DNA from: Pseudomonas guineae
Lineage (GTDB): Bacteria; Pseudomonadota; Gammaproteobacteria; Pseudomonadales; Pseudomonadaceae
Reading direction: 5' to 3'
DNA length: 64,000 nucleotides
Assembly: GCF_900113745.1 (NCBI RefSeq)
Contig: NZ_FOQL01000001.1
Span: 682,001-746,000, forward strand
Shown here: one piece after another, positions 1 through 9,115 of the stretch
Layout of the letters: each line of letters begins with the position of its first letter
Numbering within the stretch: position 1 is the stretch's first letter
Notes under the pieces: model-generated
Database searches by the model: none
What the model saw: only the letters and a program-made list of their open reading frames with translations
What the model was told of the DNA's origin: nothing
Position numbers and translations under genes: made by a program

Positions 1-1252
1 AGTTGTGGTCGAGGTTGCGATTGAGCGGGTGCTGCGGACGCACGCGCTGCATGGCCTCGGGCATTTCATTGGGCTCGACGCGGTAGCGATAGCGCTTCTC
101 GCCGTCTTCCTCAAACTCGTTTTTCAGCTCGCAGATGTTGCTGCGAAAACCCACCACTTCACGCTTGATCAGCACGTTCAGGCCATCACCGTTGGACAAC
201 GGCGTATCGGTGACGGCAATCAGGTCACGCTTGCCGACTTTCTCGACATAGCCCACAGACAGCCCGGTAAAGGTCGGCGAGTCGAACGCGCCGATGTCTA
301 CCTTGCGATCAGTCACAAAGTAGTCAGTGCTGCCACGGTGAAAGGTCTTGTCGGTATCGGGGCTGAAGAAGTGCTCGGTGCGACCGCTGGCAGCGCGGGC
401 CAGGTGCGGGCGCTGTTCGAGAATCGCATCCAGCTCCTGGCGATAGTGCGCGGTGATGTTCTTCACGTAGCTCATGTCTTTGTAGCGCCCTTCGATCTTG
501 AACGAGCGTACGCCGGCATCCACCAGGTAGATCAGGTTGTCGGTCTGGTTGTTGTCCTTCATCGACAGCAGGTGCTTATCAAACGCCACCACGCGGCCCT
601 GATCATCTTTCAGGGTGTAGGGCAGGCGGCAAGCCTGCGAGCAGTCGCCACGGTTGGCGCTGCGCCCATTCTGCGCGTGTGAGATGTTGCACTGCCCAGA
701 GAACGCCACACACAGGGCGCCGTGGATAAAGAACTCGACCGCCGAATCGACGTTCTTGCAGATAGTGCTGATTTCTTCCAGGTTCAGCTCGCGAGCCAGC
801 ACCAGCTGCGAGAAACCGGCGTTATCGAGGAAGCGCGCTTTCTCCAAGGTGCGGATGTCGCACTGGGTGCTGGCGTGGATCTCGATAGGCGGCAGGTCCA
901 TCTCCATTACGCCCATGTCCTGCACGATCAGCGCATCGATGCCGGCCTCGTACAGCTGCCAGATCATCTGCCGCGCCGGCTCCAGCTCGTCCTCATGCAG
1001 GATGGTGTTGAGGGTGACGAACACCCGTGCATGGAACAGATGGGCGAACTGTACCAACTCGGCAATATCCGCCACGCTGTTGCTGGCGTTGTGCCGCGCA
1101 CCAAAGCCGGGGCCGCCGATGTACACCGCGTCGGCGCCATGCAGGATGGCCTCCTTGGCAATAGTGGTATCGCGCGCAGGGCTGAGCAGTTCGAGGTGGT
1201 GCTTGGGCAGGGACATGGCGTGGGCATCGAGGCAGTCAATCAAGCCGGGCAT
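1..1252 (-). CDS. rlhA: 23S rRNA 5-hydroxycytidine synthase RlhA (U32 family), 5' part
   Basis: This is the N-terminal 417 residues of a U32-family protein; the rest lies beyond base 1. RlhA hydroxylates C2501 of 23S rRNA in E. coli. The start carries LELLSPARD, then GADAVYIGGPGFGARHN and IEFFIHGALCVAFSGQC-like segments, with a cysteine cluster (GDCSQACRLPY) near residues 195-210. These match the long RlhA/YdcP branch rather than the shorter YegQ/TrhP. The ATG at 1252 is chosen because AAGGG lies 5 bases upstream; an in-frame ATG at 1216 would match the E. coli N-terminus more closely but has no Shine-Dalgarno. It diverges from polB. The assignment rests on recalled family sequence, not a search. 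Confidence 0.9.
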   Translation of the reverse strand, partial: MPGLIDCLDAHAMSLPKHHLELLSPARDTTIAKEAILHGADAVYIGGPGFGARHNASNSVADIAELVQFAHLFHARVFVTLNTILHEDELEPARQMIWQLYEAGIDALIVQDMGVMEMDLPPIEIHASTQCDIRTLEKARFLDNAGFSQLVLARELNLEEISTICKNVDSAVEFFIHGALCVAFSGQCNISHAQNGRSANRGDCSQACRLPYTLKDDQGRVVAFDKHLLSMKDNNQTDNLIYLVDAGVRSFKIEGRYKDMSYVKNITAHYRQELDAILEQRPHLARAASGRTEHFFSPDTDKTFHRGSTDYFVTDRKVDIGAFDSPTFTGLSVGYVEKVGKRDLIAVTDTPLSNGDGLNVLIKREVVGFRSNICELKNEFEEDGEKRYRYRVEPNEMPEAMQRVRPQHPLNRNLDHN

Positions 1253-1303
1253 TTTACCCTTAAAGCTGACTTTATATGTGGCCGTCGGGCAGCGGCCTAA
1301 ACA

Positions 1304-1319
1304 CTGGATAGGCATACAG
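1304..1319 (+). promoter_or_regulatory. Putative LexA (SOS) box upstream of polB
   Basis: The 16-mer CTGGATAGGCATACAG keeps the CTG-N10-CAG frame of the LexA operator and has a consensus right half (ATACAG); the left half deviates at the fourth base. It ends 29 bases before the polB ATG and lies between the divergent rlhA and polB. In E. coli polB (dinA) is a LexA target, which supports the call. Confidence 0.6.
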
Positions 1320-1348
1320 ACAAAAGCCCGCGTAGAATTGCCCGATCA

Positions 1349-3733
1349 ATGCGACCTGAGAACAACACAGTGGACCTTCAGCAGGGCTTTATCCTCACCC
1401 GCCACTGGCGTGATACGCCGGCCGGGACGCAGGTGGAGTTCTGGCTGGCCACCGATAATGGCCCGCGTCTGCTGCGCTTGCCGCTGCAACCCTCGGTGGC
1501 GTTTATTCCAGCCGAGCAACGCGCCCAGGCCGAGGCACTACTGGCCAATGAAAGCGGCGCTGAGCTGCGCCCGCTGGCCCTCAAGGATTTTCAGCAGCGC
1601 CCGGTGTTGGGCCTGTATTGCCAGCAGCATCGCCAGTTGATCGACCTCGACAAGCGCCTGCGCCGCGCTGGCATAACCGTGTACGAGGCCGATGTGCGCC
1701 CGCCGGAGCGCTACCTGATGGAGCGCTTTATCACAGCGCCGGTGCTGTTTGCCGGCACGGCTGATGCGAACGGCCTGCTGCAGGATGCGCAGATCAAACC
1801 CTGTAGCGACTACCGCCCCACCCTCAAGCTGGCCTCGCTGGACATCGAAACCAATGCCTTCGGCGAGCTGTATTCCATCGCCATCGAAGGCTGCGGCCAG
1901 CGCAACGTGTATATGCTCGGCCGTCCGCCGGAGCAGCAGCCGGATGTGGATTTTCAACTGGAGTACTGCGACAGCCGTGGCCAGTTACTTGAACGCCTGA
2001 ATCAGTGGATGGCGCAGCATGACCCGGATGCAATCATCGGCTGGAATGTGGTGCAGTTCGACCTGCGCGTGCTGCACGAGCACGCGCGCAGCCTGGCTAT
2101 CCCGCTGCGACTGGGGCGTGGCGGCAGCGAGATGCAGTGGCGCGAGCACGGCAGCGCAAACGGTCACTTCTTCGCCGACGCCGCTGGCCGACTGATCATC
2201 GACGGCATCGAAGCGCTGCGCTCAGCGACCTGGAGCTTCCCCTCGTTCAGCCTGGAAAACGTCGCGCAAACCCTGCTCGGCGAAGGCAAGGACATCGCCA
2301 CGCCGTACCAGCGCATGGACCAAATCGACCGCATGTTCCGCGAGGACAAACCCGCCCTGGCGCGTTACAACCTGCGCGACTGCGAGCTGGTCACGCGGGT
2401 GTTCGAGAAAACCGAAATCCTCAGCTTCCTGCTCGAACGCGCCACCGTTACCGGGCTGCCCGCCGATCGCAGCGGCGGCTCGGTGGCGGCGTTTGAACAC
2501 CTGTATATGCCACTGATGCACCGCCGTGGTTTTGTCGCGCCAAACCTCGGTGATAACCCGCCGCAAGCCAGCCCTGGCGGCTTTGTTATGGAGTCGCAGC
2601 CGGGGCTGTATGAGTCGGTCTTGGTGCTCGACTACAAGAGCCTGTATCCGTCGATTATCCGCAGCTTTCTGATCGACCCGGTGGGGTTGATCGAGGGGCT
2701 GCGCCAGCCGGATGACGCGCATTCGGTGCCGGGCTTTCGTGGTGCGCGCTTCTCGCGCAGCGAGCATTGCCTGCCGGCGATTGTCGAGCGCGTGTGGCAG
2801 AGCCGTGAGGCGGCCAAGCGCGAGCACAACGCGCCACTGTCGCAGGCGCTGAAGATCATCATGAACGCCTTTTACGGTGTGCTCGGCTCCAGTGGCTGCC
2901 GCTTTTTCGACACGCGCCTGGCCTCCTCCATCACCCTGCGCGGCCACGAAATCATGGCCCGCACCCGCGCCCTGATCGAGGCCGAGGGTTATCGGGTGAT
3001 TTACGGTGATACCGACTCCACCTTCGTCTGGCTGCAACGCCTGCACGACGAAGCCGACGCGGCGCAAATCGGCCGCGCTCTGGTGGCCAAGGTCAATGCC
3101 TGGTGGGCTGAACATCTACAGAGCGAGTACGGCCTGAGCAGCGCCCTGGAACTGCAATACGAAACCCATTACCAGCGCTTTTTGATGCCGACCATTCGCG
3201 GCGCAGAGGAAGGCAGCAAGAAGCGCTACGCCGGACTAGTCAGCCGCGCTGACGGTAGCCACGAGATGGTCTACAAAGGCCTGGAAACCGTGCGCAGCGA
3301 CTGGTCGCCACTGGCTCAGCAGTTCCAGCGTGAGCTGTATGAGCGAATCTTCCTCAACCAGCCTTACCAGAGCTACGTACGTGACTATGTCGAACGCACC
3401 TTGAACGGCGAACTGGATGAGCTGCTGGTCTACCGCAAACGCTTACGCCGCCTGCTTACTGACTATGAGCGCAACGTGCCGCCACATGTGCGCGCCGCGC
3501 GCCTGGCCGATGAGTACAACGCCGCCCACGGTAGGCCGCTGCAATACCAGCGCGGCGGTTGGATCAGCTACGTGATCACCAGCGCCGGCCCGCAACCGCT
3601 GGAAGCGCGCAACGCCGCCATCGACTACGACCACTACCTGACCCGACAACTGCAACCGGTGGCCGACGCCATCCTGCCGTTTGTCGACGACGATTTTGCC
3701 ACCTTGATTGGTGGGCAGCTGGGCTTGTTTTAA
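1349..3733 (+). CDS. polB: DNA polymerase II (family B)
   Basis: The 794-residue protein is full length for Pol II (E. coli 783). It starts close to the canonical [12 protein letters not shown]. The 3'-5' exonuclease motif DIETN is near residue 165, the polymerase A motif DYKSLYPS near 427 and the catalytic YGDTDS near 552. Pol II does translesion synthesis and restarts replication after damage. The ATG at 1349 has no strong Shine-Dalgarno; a GTG at 1370 would shorten the protein by 7 residues. The LexA-like box 29 bases upstream suggests SOS induction. A palindromic REP-like element follows the stop and probably ends transcription. Confidence 0.97.
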   Translation: MRPENNTVDLQQGFILTRHWRDTPAGTQVEFWLATDNGPRLLRLPLQPSVAFIPAEQRAQAEALLANESGAELRPLALKDFQQRPVLGLYCQQHRQLIDLDKRLRRAGITVYEADVRPPERYLMERFITAPVLFAGTADANGLLQDAQIKPCSDYRPTLKLASLDIETNAFGELYSIAIEGCGQRNVYMLGRPPEQQPDVDFQLEYCDSRGQLLERLNQWMAQHDPDAIIGWNVVQFDLRVLHEHARSLAIPLRLGRGGSEMQWREHGSANGHFFADAAGRLIIDGIEALRSATWSFPSFSLENVAQTLLGEGKDIATPYQRMDQIDRMFREDKPALARYNLRDCELVTRVFEKTEILSFLLERATVTGLPADRSGGSVAAFEHLYMPLMHRRGFVAPNLGDNPPQASPGGFVMESQPGLYESVLVLDYKSLYPSIIRSFLIDPVGLIEGLRQPDDAHSVPGFRGARFSRSEHCLPAIVERVWQSREAAKREHNAPLSQALKIIMNAFYGVLGSSGCRFFDTRLASSITLRGHEIMARTRALIEAEGYRVIYGDTDSTFVWLQRLHDEADAAQIGRALVAKVNAWWAEHLQSEYGLSSALELQYETHYQRFLMPTIRGAEEGSKKRYAGLVSRADGSHEMVYKGLETVRSDWSPLAQQFQRELYERIFLNQPYQSYVRDYVERTLNGELDELLVYRKRLRRLLTDYERNVPPHVRAARLADEYNAAHGRPLQYQRGGWISYVITSAGPQPLEARNAAIDYDHYLTRQLQPVADAILPFVDDDFATLIGGQLGLF

Positions 3734-3739
3734 ACGCAC

Positions 3740-3816
3740 CGTAGGGTGGATGACGCTTCACCCATCCACCAACTGTGATCAACATGGTGGATGAAAAGAG
3801 CGTCATCCACCCTACG
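3740..3816. repeat. REP-like inverted repeat downstream of polB
   Basis: The outer arms CGTAGGGTGGATGACGC and GCGTCATCCACCCTACG are near-perfect inverted copies. Between them lies a second inner pair built on CCATCCACC / GGTGGATG. The same GTAGGGTGGATG word recurs at 6344-6381. It sits between converging polB and the DMT transporter gene and may act as a two-way terminator. Confidence 0.75.
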
Positions 3817-3867
3817 TCTGAATCGCGGCTAGAGCCCCTCCTACAGCAATCTCCAACCGCCCCCAGC

Positions 3868-4770
3868 TTACGCCACGCTGGCTGGAGCCACTGGCGCCAC
3901 GGCCTTGGGTTTACGAAACACCAGCACGTTGCCCAGCATCACCAGAAACAGGCCGAACAACGCCGGGGCCGTCCATTGATAGCCTTCGACAAACACCGAG
4001 ATATTCAGCGCCACCACCGGAAACAGCACGGTGCAATAGGCCGCGCGCTCCGGACCCATGCGCCCGACCAGGGTCAGATACGCGGTAAAGCCGACCACCG
4101 AGCCGGGAATCGCCAAGTACAACAGGCTGCCGATATAGCGGCTATTCCACTCGATACTGAACGGCGTGCCGCTGACCAGACAGATAGTCACCAACATCAG
4201 CGCGCCATAGAGCATGCCCCAGGCGTTGGTGGTCAGCGGTTTGAGCCCAGCCTTCTGCTGCAGGCTGGAGAGCATATTGCCAGCAGAGAACAGCAACGTA
4301 CCCACGACCGCCAGGCCAATGCCCAACAGGGTTTCATGGCTGGCCTCATGCCCAGCCAGCTCCGGCCAGAACAACAACGCCAGACCACCGAGGCCCAGCG
4401 CGCCACCGGCCAGCACATTGGCAGCGATCTTCTGCTTGAAAAACACCCGCGCGTTGATTGCGTTCCACAGCGTGGCGGTGGAGAAAATCACCGCGACCAA
4501 ACCGCTGGGTATCCACTGACTGGCGGTGTAGAAACACATGAAATTCAGGCAGAACAAGCACAAACCCTGCACCAGACAGATTAACTGGCCGCGCTTATCG
4601 ACTTCTTGTAGACGACCACTGAGCAGCAACACCGCAAACAGCACCAGCGAGGCCAGGGCGAAGCGATAAGCGATGGACGCGGCAATCGCCACTTCACCTA
4701 ATTGCATCTTGAGGGCGATCCAGGTGGTGCCCCAGATCAGTACGGTCAACAGATAGAGCGACAGGTTCAT
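3868..4770 (-). CDS. DMT superfamily transporter (EamA family)
   Basis: The 300-residue protein has about ten hydrophobic segments in two EamA repeats and the N-terminal VLIWGTTWIALK signature of the drug/metabolite transporter superfamily. It is an inner-membrane exporter of unknown substrate. The ATG at 4770 is chosen over the upstream TTG at 4776 because GGGAG lies 7 bases before it. It converges on polB and is separated from the arsenic operon by a REP element, so it is probably its own transcription unit. Nothing here fixes a substrate. Confidence 0.85.
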   Translation of the reverse strand: MNLSLYLLTVLIWGTTWIALKMQLGEVAIAASIAYRFALASLVLFAVLLLSGRLQEVDKRGQLICLVQGLCLFCLNFMCFYTASQWIPSGLVAVIFSTATLWNAINARVFFKQKIAANVLAGGALGLGGLALLFWPELAGHEASHETLLGIGLAVVGTLLFSAGNMLSSLQQKAGLKPLTTNAWGMLYGALMLVTICLVSGTPFSIEWNSRYIGSLLYLAIPGSVVGFTAYLTLVGRMGPERAAYCTVLFPVVALNISVFVEGYQWTAPALFGLFLVMLGNVLVFRKPKAVAPVAPASVA

Positions 4771-4956
4771 CAACAAACTCCCTTTGAATGCTCAGGAGTC
4801 TGCGCCAGGTCAGCCTGGATGTTCTTGCACAAACTTGCGCTTTTTAACTGCCCATCGCGCTTTTGTAGGTTGGGTTAGTAGCGCAATTGACAGCGCATCA
4901 ACATATTGCTCGCACTCATGCGCCAGCCCCCCTCGTTAAAGTGTTGCCCACATACC

Positions 4957-5037
4957 TGTAGGAGCGGACTTGTCCGCGATGTTTTTGGGGTGACGTCGCT
5001 TCGCGGGCAAGGACTAGGCGTCCCCACCGCTCCTACA
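4957..5037. repeat. REP/REPIN-like palindrome overlapping the arsJ 3' end
   Basis: The element starts TGTAGGAGCGG and ends CCGCTCCTACA, with inner GACTTGTCCGCGA and TCGCGGGCAAG also in inverted orientation. This is the usual Pseudomonas REP theme. Its right edge supplies the TAG stop codon of arsJ (5035-5033). Confidence 0.85.
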
Positions 5038-6259
5038 AAAGCTGGGCAGGCCGATGCCTGGGCAGCCCAATGGAAATCAGCGCCGCCAGCAGGACAAAAG
5101 CCGAGGAAATCCACAGACAGGCCTCCAGGCCATAGGCCTGATACAACCAGCCCGACAGTAGCGTGCCGAGCAGCCGGCCGAGGGCGTTGGACATGTAATA
5201 GAAGCCCACGTCCAGCGATACGCCGTCCTCCTTGGCGTAGCTGACAATCAGGTAGCTGTGCAGCGAGGAGTTCACAGCGAACAGCACGCCAAACAGCATC
5301 AGCCCACCGAGCAACACCCACTGCGCTGATAAGTCACTGTGCAAACCCAGCGCAATCGTCGCTGGCAACCCGGCCAATAGCGCAGCCCAGATAAACGCGG
5401 CGCGGCCATCCGGTAACTGGCCGCTGGCTTTACCGGTAATTGCAGGAGCGAAGGACTGCACGATGCCGTAACCGATCACCCAGGCCGCGAGAAAGCTGCC
5501 CACCTGCCACACGTCCCAGCCCAATACGCTGGATAGATAGACCGGCAGTGCGACGACAAACCACACATCGCGGGCACCGAACAGGAACAGCCGCGCCGCC
5601 GAGAGCAGGTTGATCGCCCGGCTCTTAGACAGCATGTCGCGAAACTTTGGCTTGGCCTTGGCCTTGCCCAGATCTTTTTTCAACAGCAGCAAGCTGGCCA
5701 GCCAGATCAACGCCAACATGGCGGCCATCAACAAAACAGCACCACTGAAACCGAGCAGCGCCAACAGCGCGCCGCCCATAAAGAAGCCCACGCCCTTGAG
5801 CGCATTCTTTGAACCGGTAAGGATTGCCACCCATTTGTACAAAGTGCCCTGCTGGCTGCTTGGCACCAGCAATTTGATCGAGCTTTTCGCGCTCATTTTA
5901 TTCAGGTCTTTGGCGATTCCCGATAGTGCCTGCGCGCCCATTACCCACGGGATGGTCAGCCAGACCGCTGGCACCGTCAGCATCAGCAAGGCCGCCACCT
6001 GCAGACCCAGGCCGATATTCATGGTGCGATTCAGCCCCAGCCGCGCGCCCAGATAACCGCCGAGCAGGTTGGTGACCACACCGAAAATCTCATAGAACAA
6101 AAACAGCGCGGCGATCGCCAACGGTGAGTAACCGAGGCTATGGAAATGCAGCACAACCAGCATGCGCAGCGCGCCGTCTGTGAGGGTAAATGCCCAATAG
6201 TTGCCGGTGATCAGCAGGTATTGGCGCACGTCGGGGGCGAGGCGGGATAAGGCGTACAT
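5033..6259 (-). CDS. arsJ: Organoarsenical efflux MFS transporter ArsJ
   Basis: The 408-residue protein has about 12 hydrophobic segments of the major facilitator superfamily. It starts VRQYLLITGNYWAFTLTDGAL and contains the segment SGIAKDLNKMSAKSSIK, both typical of ArsJ. ArsJ exports 1-arseno-3-phosphoglycerate, which a partner GAPDH makes from arsenate, so the pair gives arsenate resistance without a reductase. The partner gene lies directly upstream on the same strand, with a 14-bp-stem hairpin in the gap. The last codons run into a REP element, which provides the stop. Confidence 0.93.
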   Translation of the reverse strand: MYALSRLAPDVRQYLLITGNYWAFTLTDGALRMLVVLHFHSLGYSPLAIAALFLFYEIFGVVTNLLGGYLGARLGLNRTMNIGLGLQVAALLMLTVPAVWLTIPWVMGAQALSGIAKDLNKMSAKSSIKLLVPSSQQGTLYKWVAILTGSKNALKGVGFFMGGALLALLGFSGAVLLMAAMLALIWLASLLLLKKDLGKAKAKPKFRDMLSKSRAINLLSAARLFLFGARDVWFVVALPVYLSSVLGWDVWQVGSFLAAWVIGYGIVQSFAPAITGKASGQLPDGRAAFIWAALLAGLPATIALGLHSDLSAQWVLLGGLMLFGVLFAVNSSLHSYLIVSYAKEDGVSLDVGFYYMSNALGRLLGTLLSGWLYQAYGLEACLWISSAFVLLAALISIGLPRHRPAQLL

Positions 6260-6343
6260 CGAGGAAACCTTATGGCGATTGGCAAAAGTCGATGGGTAGC
6301 GCTGTGTTCAACCTACGCGGCCCGACCCATCCTACAAACCAGA

Positions 6344-6381
6344 CTGTAGGGTGGATGGCGCTTTATCCATCCACCCTACAG
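6344..6381. repeat. Hairpin repeat between gapdh and arsJ
   Basis: CTGTAGGGTGGATG (6344-6357) and CATCCACCCTACAG (6368-6381) form a perfect 14-bp stem with a 10-base loop. The copy shares its core word with 3740-3816. It ends one base before the gapdh stop codon, so it may trim or attenuate the transcript between gapdh and arsJ. Confidence 0.8.
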
Positions 6382-6382
6382 A

Positions 6383-7387
6383 TCAATCCGCCGCTCCGAC
6401 CATCCGCGCCAACTCCACCGTACGGTTGGCGTAGCCCCATTCGTTGTCGTACCAGGCATAGAGCTTCACCTGGGTGCCGTTGATGACCATGGTCGACAGT
6501 GCATCGATGATCGAGGAACGCGGGTCGGTGCGGTAGTCGATGGACACCAGCGGGCGCTCCTCATAGCCGAGAATCCCGACCAACGGGCCAGCAGCGGCGG
6601 CTTTAAAAAGTGCGTTAACCTCCTCCACCGTGGTCGCCCGTTCCACTTCAAATACACAATCGGTCAATGAAGCGTTAGCCAGCGGTACGCGCACGGCGTG
6701 GCCATTCAGCTTGCCGCGCAGCTCGGGGAATATTTCGGCAATCGCCGTGGCCGAACCGGTGCTGGTCGGGATCAGGCTCATGCCACTGGCCCGCGCGCGG
6801 CGCAGGTCTTTATGGGGCTGATCGAGAATGCTCTGGGTGTTGGTCAGGTCGTGAATGGTGGTGATCGAGCCGTGGCGGATGCCGAGGTTTTCGTGGATCA
6901 CTTTAACCACCGGAGCCAAGCAGTTGGTGGTGCAGGACGCGGCGGTGACGATGCGGTGCACAGCCGGATCGAACAGCTGCTGGTTAACGCCCATGACGAT
7001 ATTCAGCGCCCCGGCCTCTTTCACCGGCGCACTGACCACCACACGCTTCACCCCCTGATCGAGATAGCCCTGCAGCACCTCGACGGTTTTCATCTTGCCG
7101 CTGGCCTCAATCACGAGGTCGCAGCCGGACCAGTCGGTATCGGCGATGGCCTTGTTAGCGCTGACTTTGATCGACTTACCCTCGATCAACAGGCACTCGC
7201 CGGCACTGCTCGCCTCGAACTGCCAACGGCCATGCACCGAATCAAAGTTGAGCAAATGTGCATGGGTCGGCGCATCGCCCGCCGGATCATTGATCTGTAC
7301 AAACTCAAACTCCGGCCAGCCCCAGGCGGCGCGCAGTGCCAGACGACCGATGCGGCCAAAACCGTTGATACCTACTTTGATAGTCAT
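6383..7387 (-). CDS. ArsJ-associated glyceraldehyde-3-phosphate dehydrogenase
   Basis: The 334-residue protein is a complete GAPDH: NAD-binding [16 protein letters not shown] at the N-terminus and the active-site motif [10 protein letters not shown] near residue 150. In ars operons this paralog forms 1-arseno-3-phosphoglycerate from arsenate and glyceraldehyde 3-phosphate, which ArsJ then exports. The adjacent arsJ and upstream arsH/arsR place it in that role rather than central glycolysis. The ATG at 7387 gives the normal GAPDH N-terminus; a GTG at 7402 would add five residues. Confidence 0.93.
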   Translation of the reverse strand: MTIKVGINGFGRIGRLALRAAWGWPEFEFVQINDPAGDAPTHAHLLNFDSVHGRWQFEASSAGECLLIEGKSIKVSANKAIADTDWSGCDLVIEASGKMKTVEVLQGYLDQGVKRVVVSAPVKEAGALNIVMGVNQQLFDPAVHRIVTAASCTTNCLAPVVKVIHENLGIRHGSITTIHDLTNTQSILDQPHKDLRRARASGMSLIPTSTGSATAIAEIFPELRGKLNGHAVRVPLANASLTDCVFEVERATTVEEVNALFKAAAAGPLVGILGYEERPLVSIDYRTDPRSSIIDALSTMVINGTQVKLYAWYDNEWGYANRTVELARMVGAAD

Positions 7388-7409
7388 GGGGGATGATCTC
7401 ACTAAGTAA

Positions 7410-7742
7410 TTAAACAGAACGCGGGGCGAACATGATGATCGCCATGCCGAACAAGGCCACAGCGGCCCCGAGTAAATCCCAGTGGCTTGGGCGAATACCG
7501 TCCACCAGCCACAACCAAACGATTGCCGTCGCTACATACACCCCGCCATACGCCGCATACACGCGCCCAGTCGCGGTCGGGTGCAGGCTCAGCAGCCAGA
7601 CAAACAGCGCCAGTGAAGCGGCTGCCGGTAGCAGCAACCAGATGCTCTTGCCCTGTTTCAGCCACAGGTAAGGCAGATAACAGCCCACGATTTCAGCCAC
7701 AGCCGTGAGCGCGAACAACCCGAGGGTGTTGAGCATGCTCAT
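7410..7742 (-). CDS. YnfA family (UPF0060) small membrane protein
   Basis: The 110-residue protein has four hydrophobic helices and the family landmarks [13 protein letters not shown] and [20 protein letters not shown], at the usual family length of about 108-111. YnfA proteins resemble small multidrug resistance transporters. It lies between arsH and gapdh on the same strand with a 22-base gap to gapdh, so it is probably co-transcribed and may be an accessory efflux protein of the arsenic operon. That role is inferred from position only. The start could be ATG 7742 or 7736; neither has a clear Shine-Dalgarno. Confidence 0.85.
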   Translation of the reverse strand: MSMLNTLGLFALTAVAEIVGCYLPYLWLKQGKSIWLLLPAAASLALFVWLLSLHPTATGRVYAAYGGVYVATAIVWLWLVDGIRPSHWDLLGAAVALFGMAIIMFAPRSV

Positions 7743-7810
7743 CTCAATGTCCAAACTGGGTCAGTGGGAATGCTAAGAATATCGAAGGACTGCGACATGG
7801 CGATTACCTG

Positions 7811-8521
7811 TTAAATGGCGGTCTGGTTGACCCGGTTGGACAGCTGCTCAGCCGACTCTTTGCGCTCGGAGTAGCGGTCCACCAGATAGTCCGTCTGCTC
7901 GCGCAACAGCCGGGTGAATTTGACCAGCTCCTCCATCACATCCACCACACGGTCGTAATAAACCGAGGGCTTCATGCGCCCGGCCTCATCAAACTCGAGA
8001 AAGGCCTTGGCCACCGAGGACTGGTTGGGGATGGTGAACATGCGCATCCAACGGCCTAGCACGCGCATTTGGTTCAGCGCATTGAACGATTGCGAGCCGC
8101 CGCTGACCTGCATCAAGGCCAAGGTTTTACCCTGGGTCGGCCGCACGGCACCCAGGGTCAGGGGGATCCAATCGATCTGCGCCTTGAATACGCCGGTCAT
8201 CGCGCCATGACGTTCCGGCGAGCACCAGACCATGCCCTCACTCCACAGCACCAGTTCGCGTAACTCCTGAACCTTGGGGTGACCCTCGGGGGCGTCATCC
8301 GGCAGTGGCAGGCCGCTAGGGTTGAAGATGCGCGTCTCAGCACCGAATTGCTCAAGCAGACGCGCGGCCTCTTCGGTCAGCAAACGGCTGAAGGAGCGCG
8401 CCCGGTTCGAGCCATACAGCAGCAGGATGCGCGGTTTGTGCAGCACAACAGGCTTGGCCGGTTGCTCATCTGTCAGCAAATCGAGCACAGCGGCATCAAT
8501 ATTAGGCAGTTCGGCGATCAT
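7811..8521 (-). CDS. arsH: Arsenical resistance flavoprotein ArsH
   Basis: The 236-residue protein is an NADPH-dependent FMN reductase-fold protein. It shows the flavin-binding [12 protein letters not shown] near residue 35 and the ArsH signatures [19 protein letters not shown] and [16 protein letters not shown]. ArsH oxidises trivalent organoarsenicals and has azoreductase-like activity. It is the first gene after arsR, with a 24-base gap, which marks it as part of the arsenic-induced operon. Confidence 0.95.
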   Translation of the reverse strand: MIAELPNIDAAVLDLLTDEQPAKPVVLHKPRILLLYGSNRARSFSRLLTEEAARLLEQFGAETRIFNPSGLPLPDDAPEGHPKVQELRELVLWSEGMVWCSPERHGAMTGVFKAQIDWIPLTLGAVRPTQGKTLALMQVSGGSQSFNALNQMRVLGRWMRMFTIPNQSSVAKAFLEFDEAGRMKPSVYYDRVVDVMEELVKFTRLLREQTDYLVDRYSERKESAEQLSNRVNQTAI

Positions 8522-8545
8522 GCTCTTACTCCGAGGAAAGGGACC

Positions 8546-8902
8546 TTAATTGCACAGTAAGGCGCGATCCGGACGGTCACGCATGCTGTGCAAGCGCAGG
8601 CGATCCTGCGCCAGCTGTGGGTCATCCGCCTTGAGTACCTGCGTCAGAACCTCGCTGATCCAGGCGGGTAGCTGCGGGTGCAAGCGGTAATACACCCACT
8701 GCCCGGCGCGCCGGTCCTGCAGTAACCCGCAGCTGCGCAGCTGCGCCAGATGACGGGAGATCTTCGGCTGGCTTTCTTGCAGGGCAACGGTCAGCTCGCA
8801 GACGCATAACTCACCTTCTTGGGCGATCAACTGCGTCATACGTGCGCGGGTTTCATCTGCCAAGCATTTGAAGACCGCGGTGGGTCTCAAGATTTCGAGC
8901 AT
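8546..8902 (-). CDS. arsR: ArsR family arsenite-responsive repressor
   Basis: The 118-residue winged-helix protein contains the ArsR metalloid site ELCVCEL near residue 33, at the start of the DNA-binding helices, followed by QPKISRHLAQLRSCGLL. As(III) binding to the Cys pair releases DNA. The start MLEILRPTAVFKCLADETRARM at 8902 matches the family; an upstream ATG at 9001 would add an AT-rich 33-residue extension unlike ArsR and is rejected. It heads the operon arsH-ynfA-gapdh-arsJ and diverges from a permease gene, so it probably controls both sides. Confidence 0.94.
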   Translation of the reverse strand: MLEILRPTAVFKCLADETRARMTQLIAQEGELCVCELTVALQESQPKISRHLAQLRSCGLLQDRRAGQWVYYRLHPQLPAWISEVLTQVLKADDPQLAQDRLRLHSMRDRPDRALLCN

Positions 8903-9115
8903 GCAAGCCTCATCGTTTGTGCGCGGGAAAATCGTGCCGCTTAAATTCGATTCGGCGAATATATGAAAATATACATATGCTGTAAAACGAATATTCTGCA
9001 ATCAGTAAGAACATGAGCATTCGTTGACCCAGATACCGTAGAGGCTCTGCCGGGCGCGTATGCTCAATCTCCACAAGGGCCGATACCCGTGTAGAGCACA
9101 TAAAAAGGACTGCAC
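8903..9115. promoter_or_regulatory. Divergent arsR/permease control region
   Basis: This 213-base stretch separates the divergent arsR and permease genes. Its arsR-proximal half (8945-9000) is markedly AT-rich and holds repeated GAATAT words (CGAATATATGAA and CGAATATTCTG) and a CATATG palindrome, a likely place for the ArsR operator and the arsR promoter. I could not fix operator half-sites with confidence. Confidence 0.45.

Noticed and set aside
654..1640. Plus-strand frame spanning the rlhA/polB divergent promoter
   Set aside because: It would run through the rlhA gene, the LexA box and the polB start; its composition (Ser/Arg/Cys-rich) is not protein-like.
2222..3115. Long antisense frame within polB
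   Set aside because: It lies wholly opposite a full-length polB with intact motifs, and its translation has no family features. GC-rich coding DNA commonly yields such frames.
3775..4584. 269-residue plus-strand frame opposite the EamA transporter
   Set aside because: The minus strand has a clear ten-helix transporter with a good Shine-Dalgarno; this frame is its His/Gln-rich complement.
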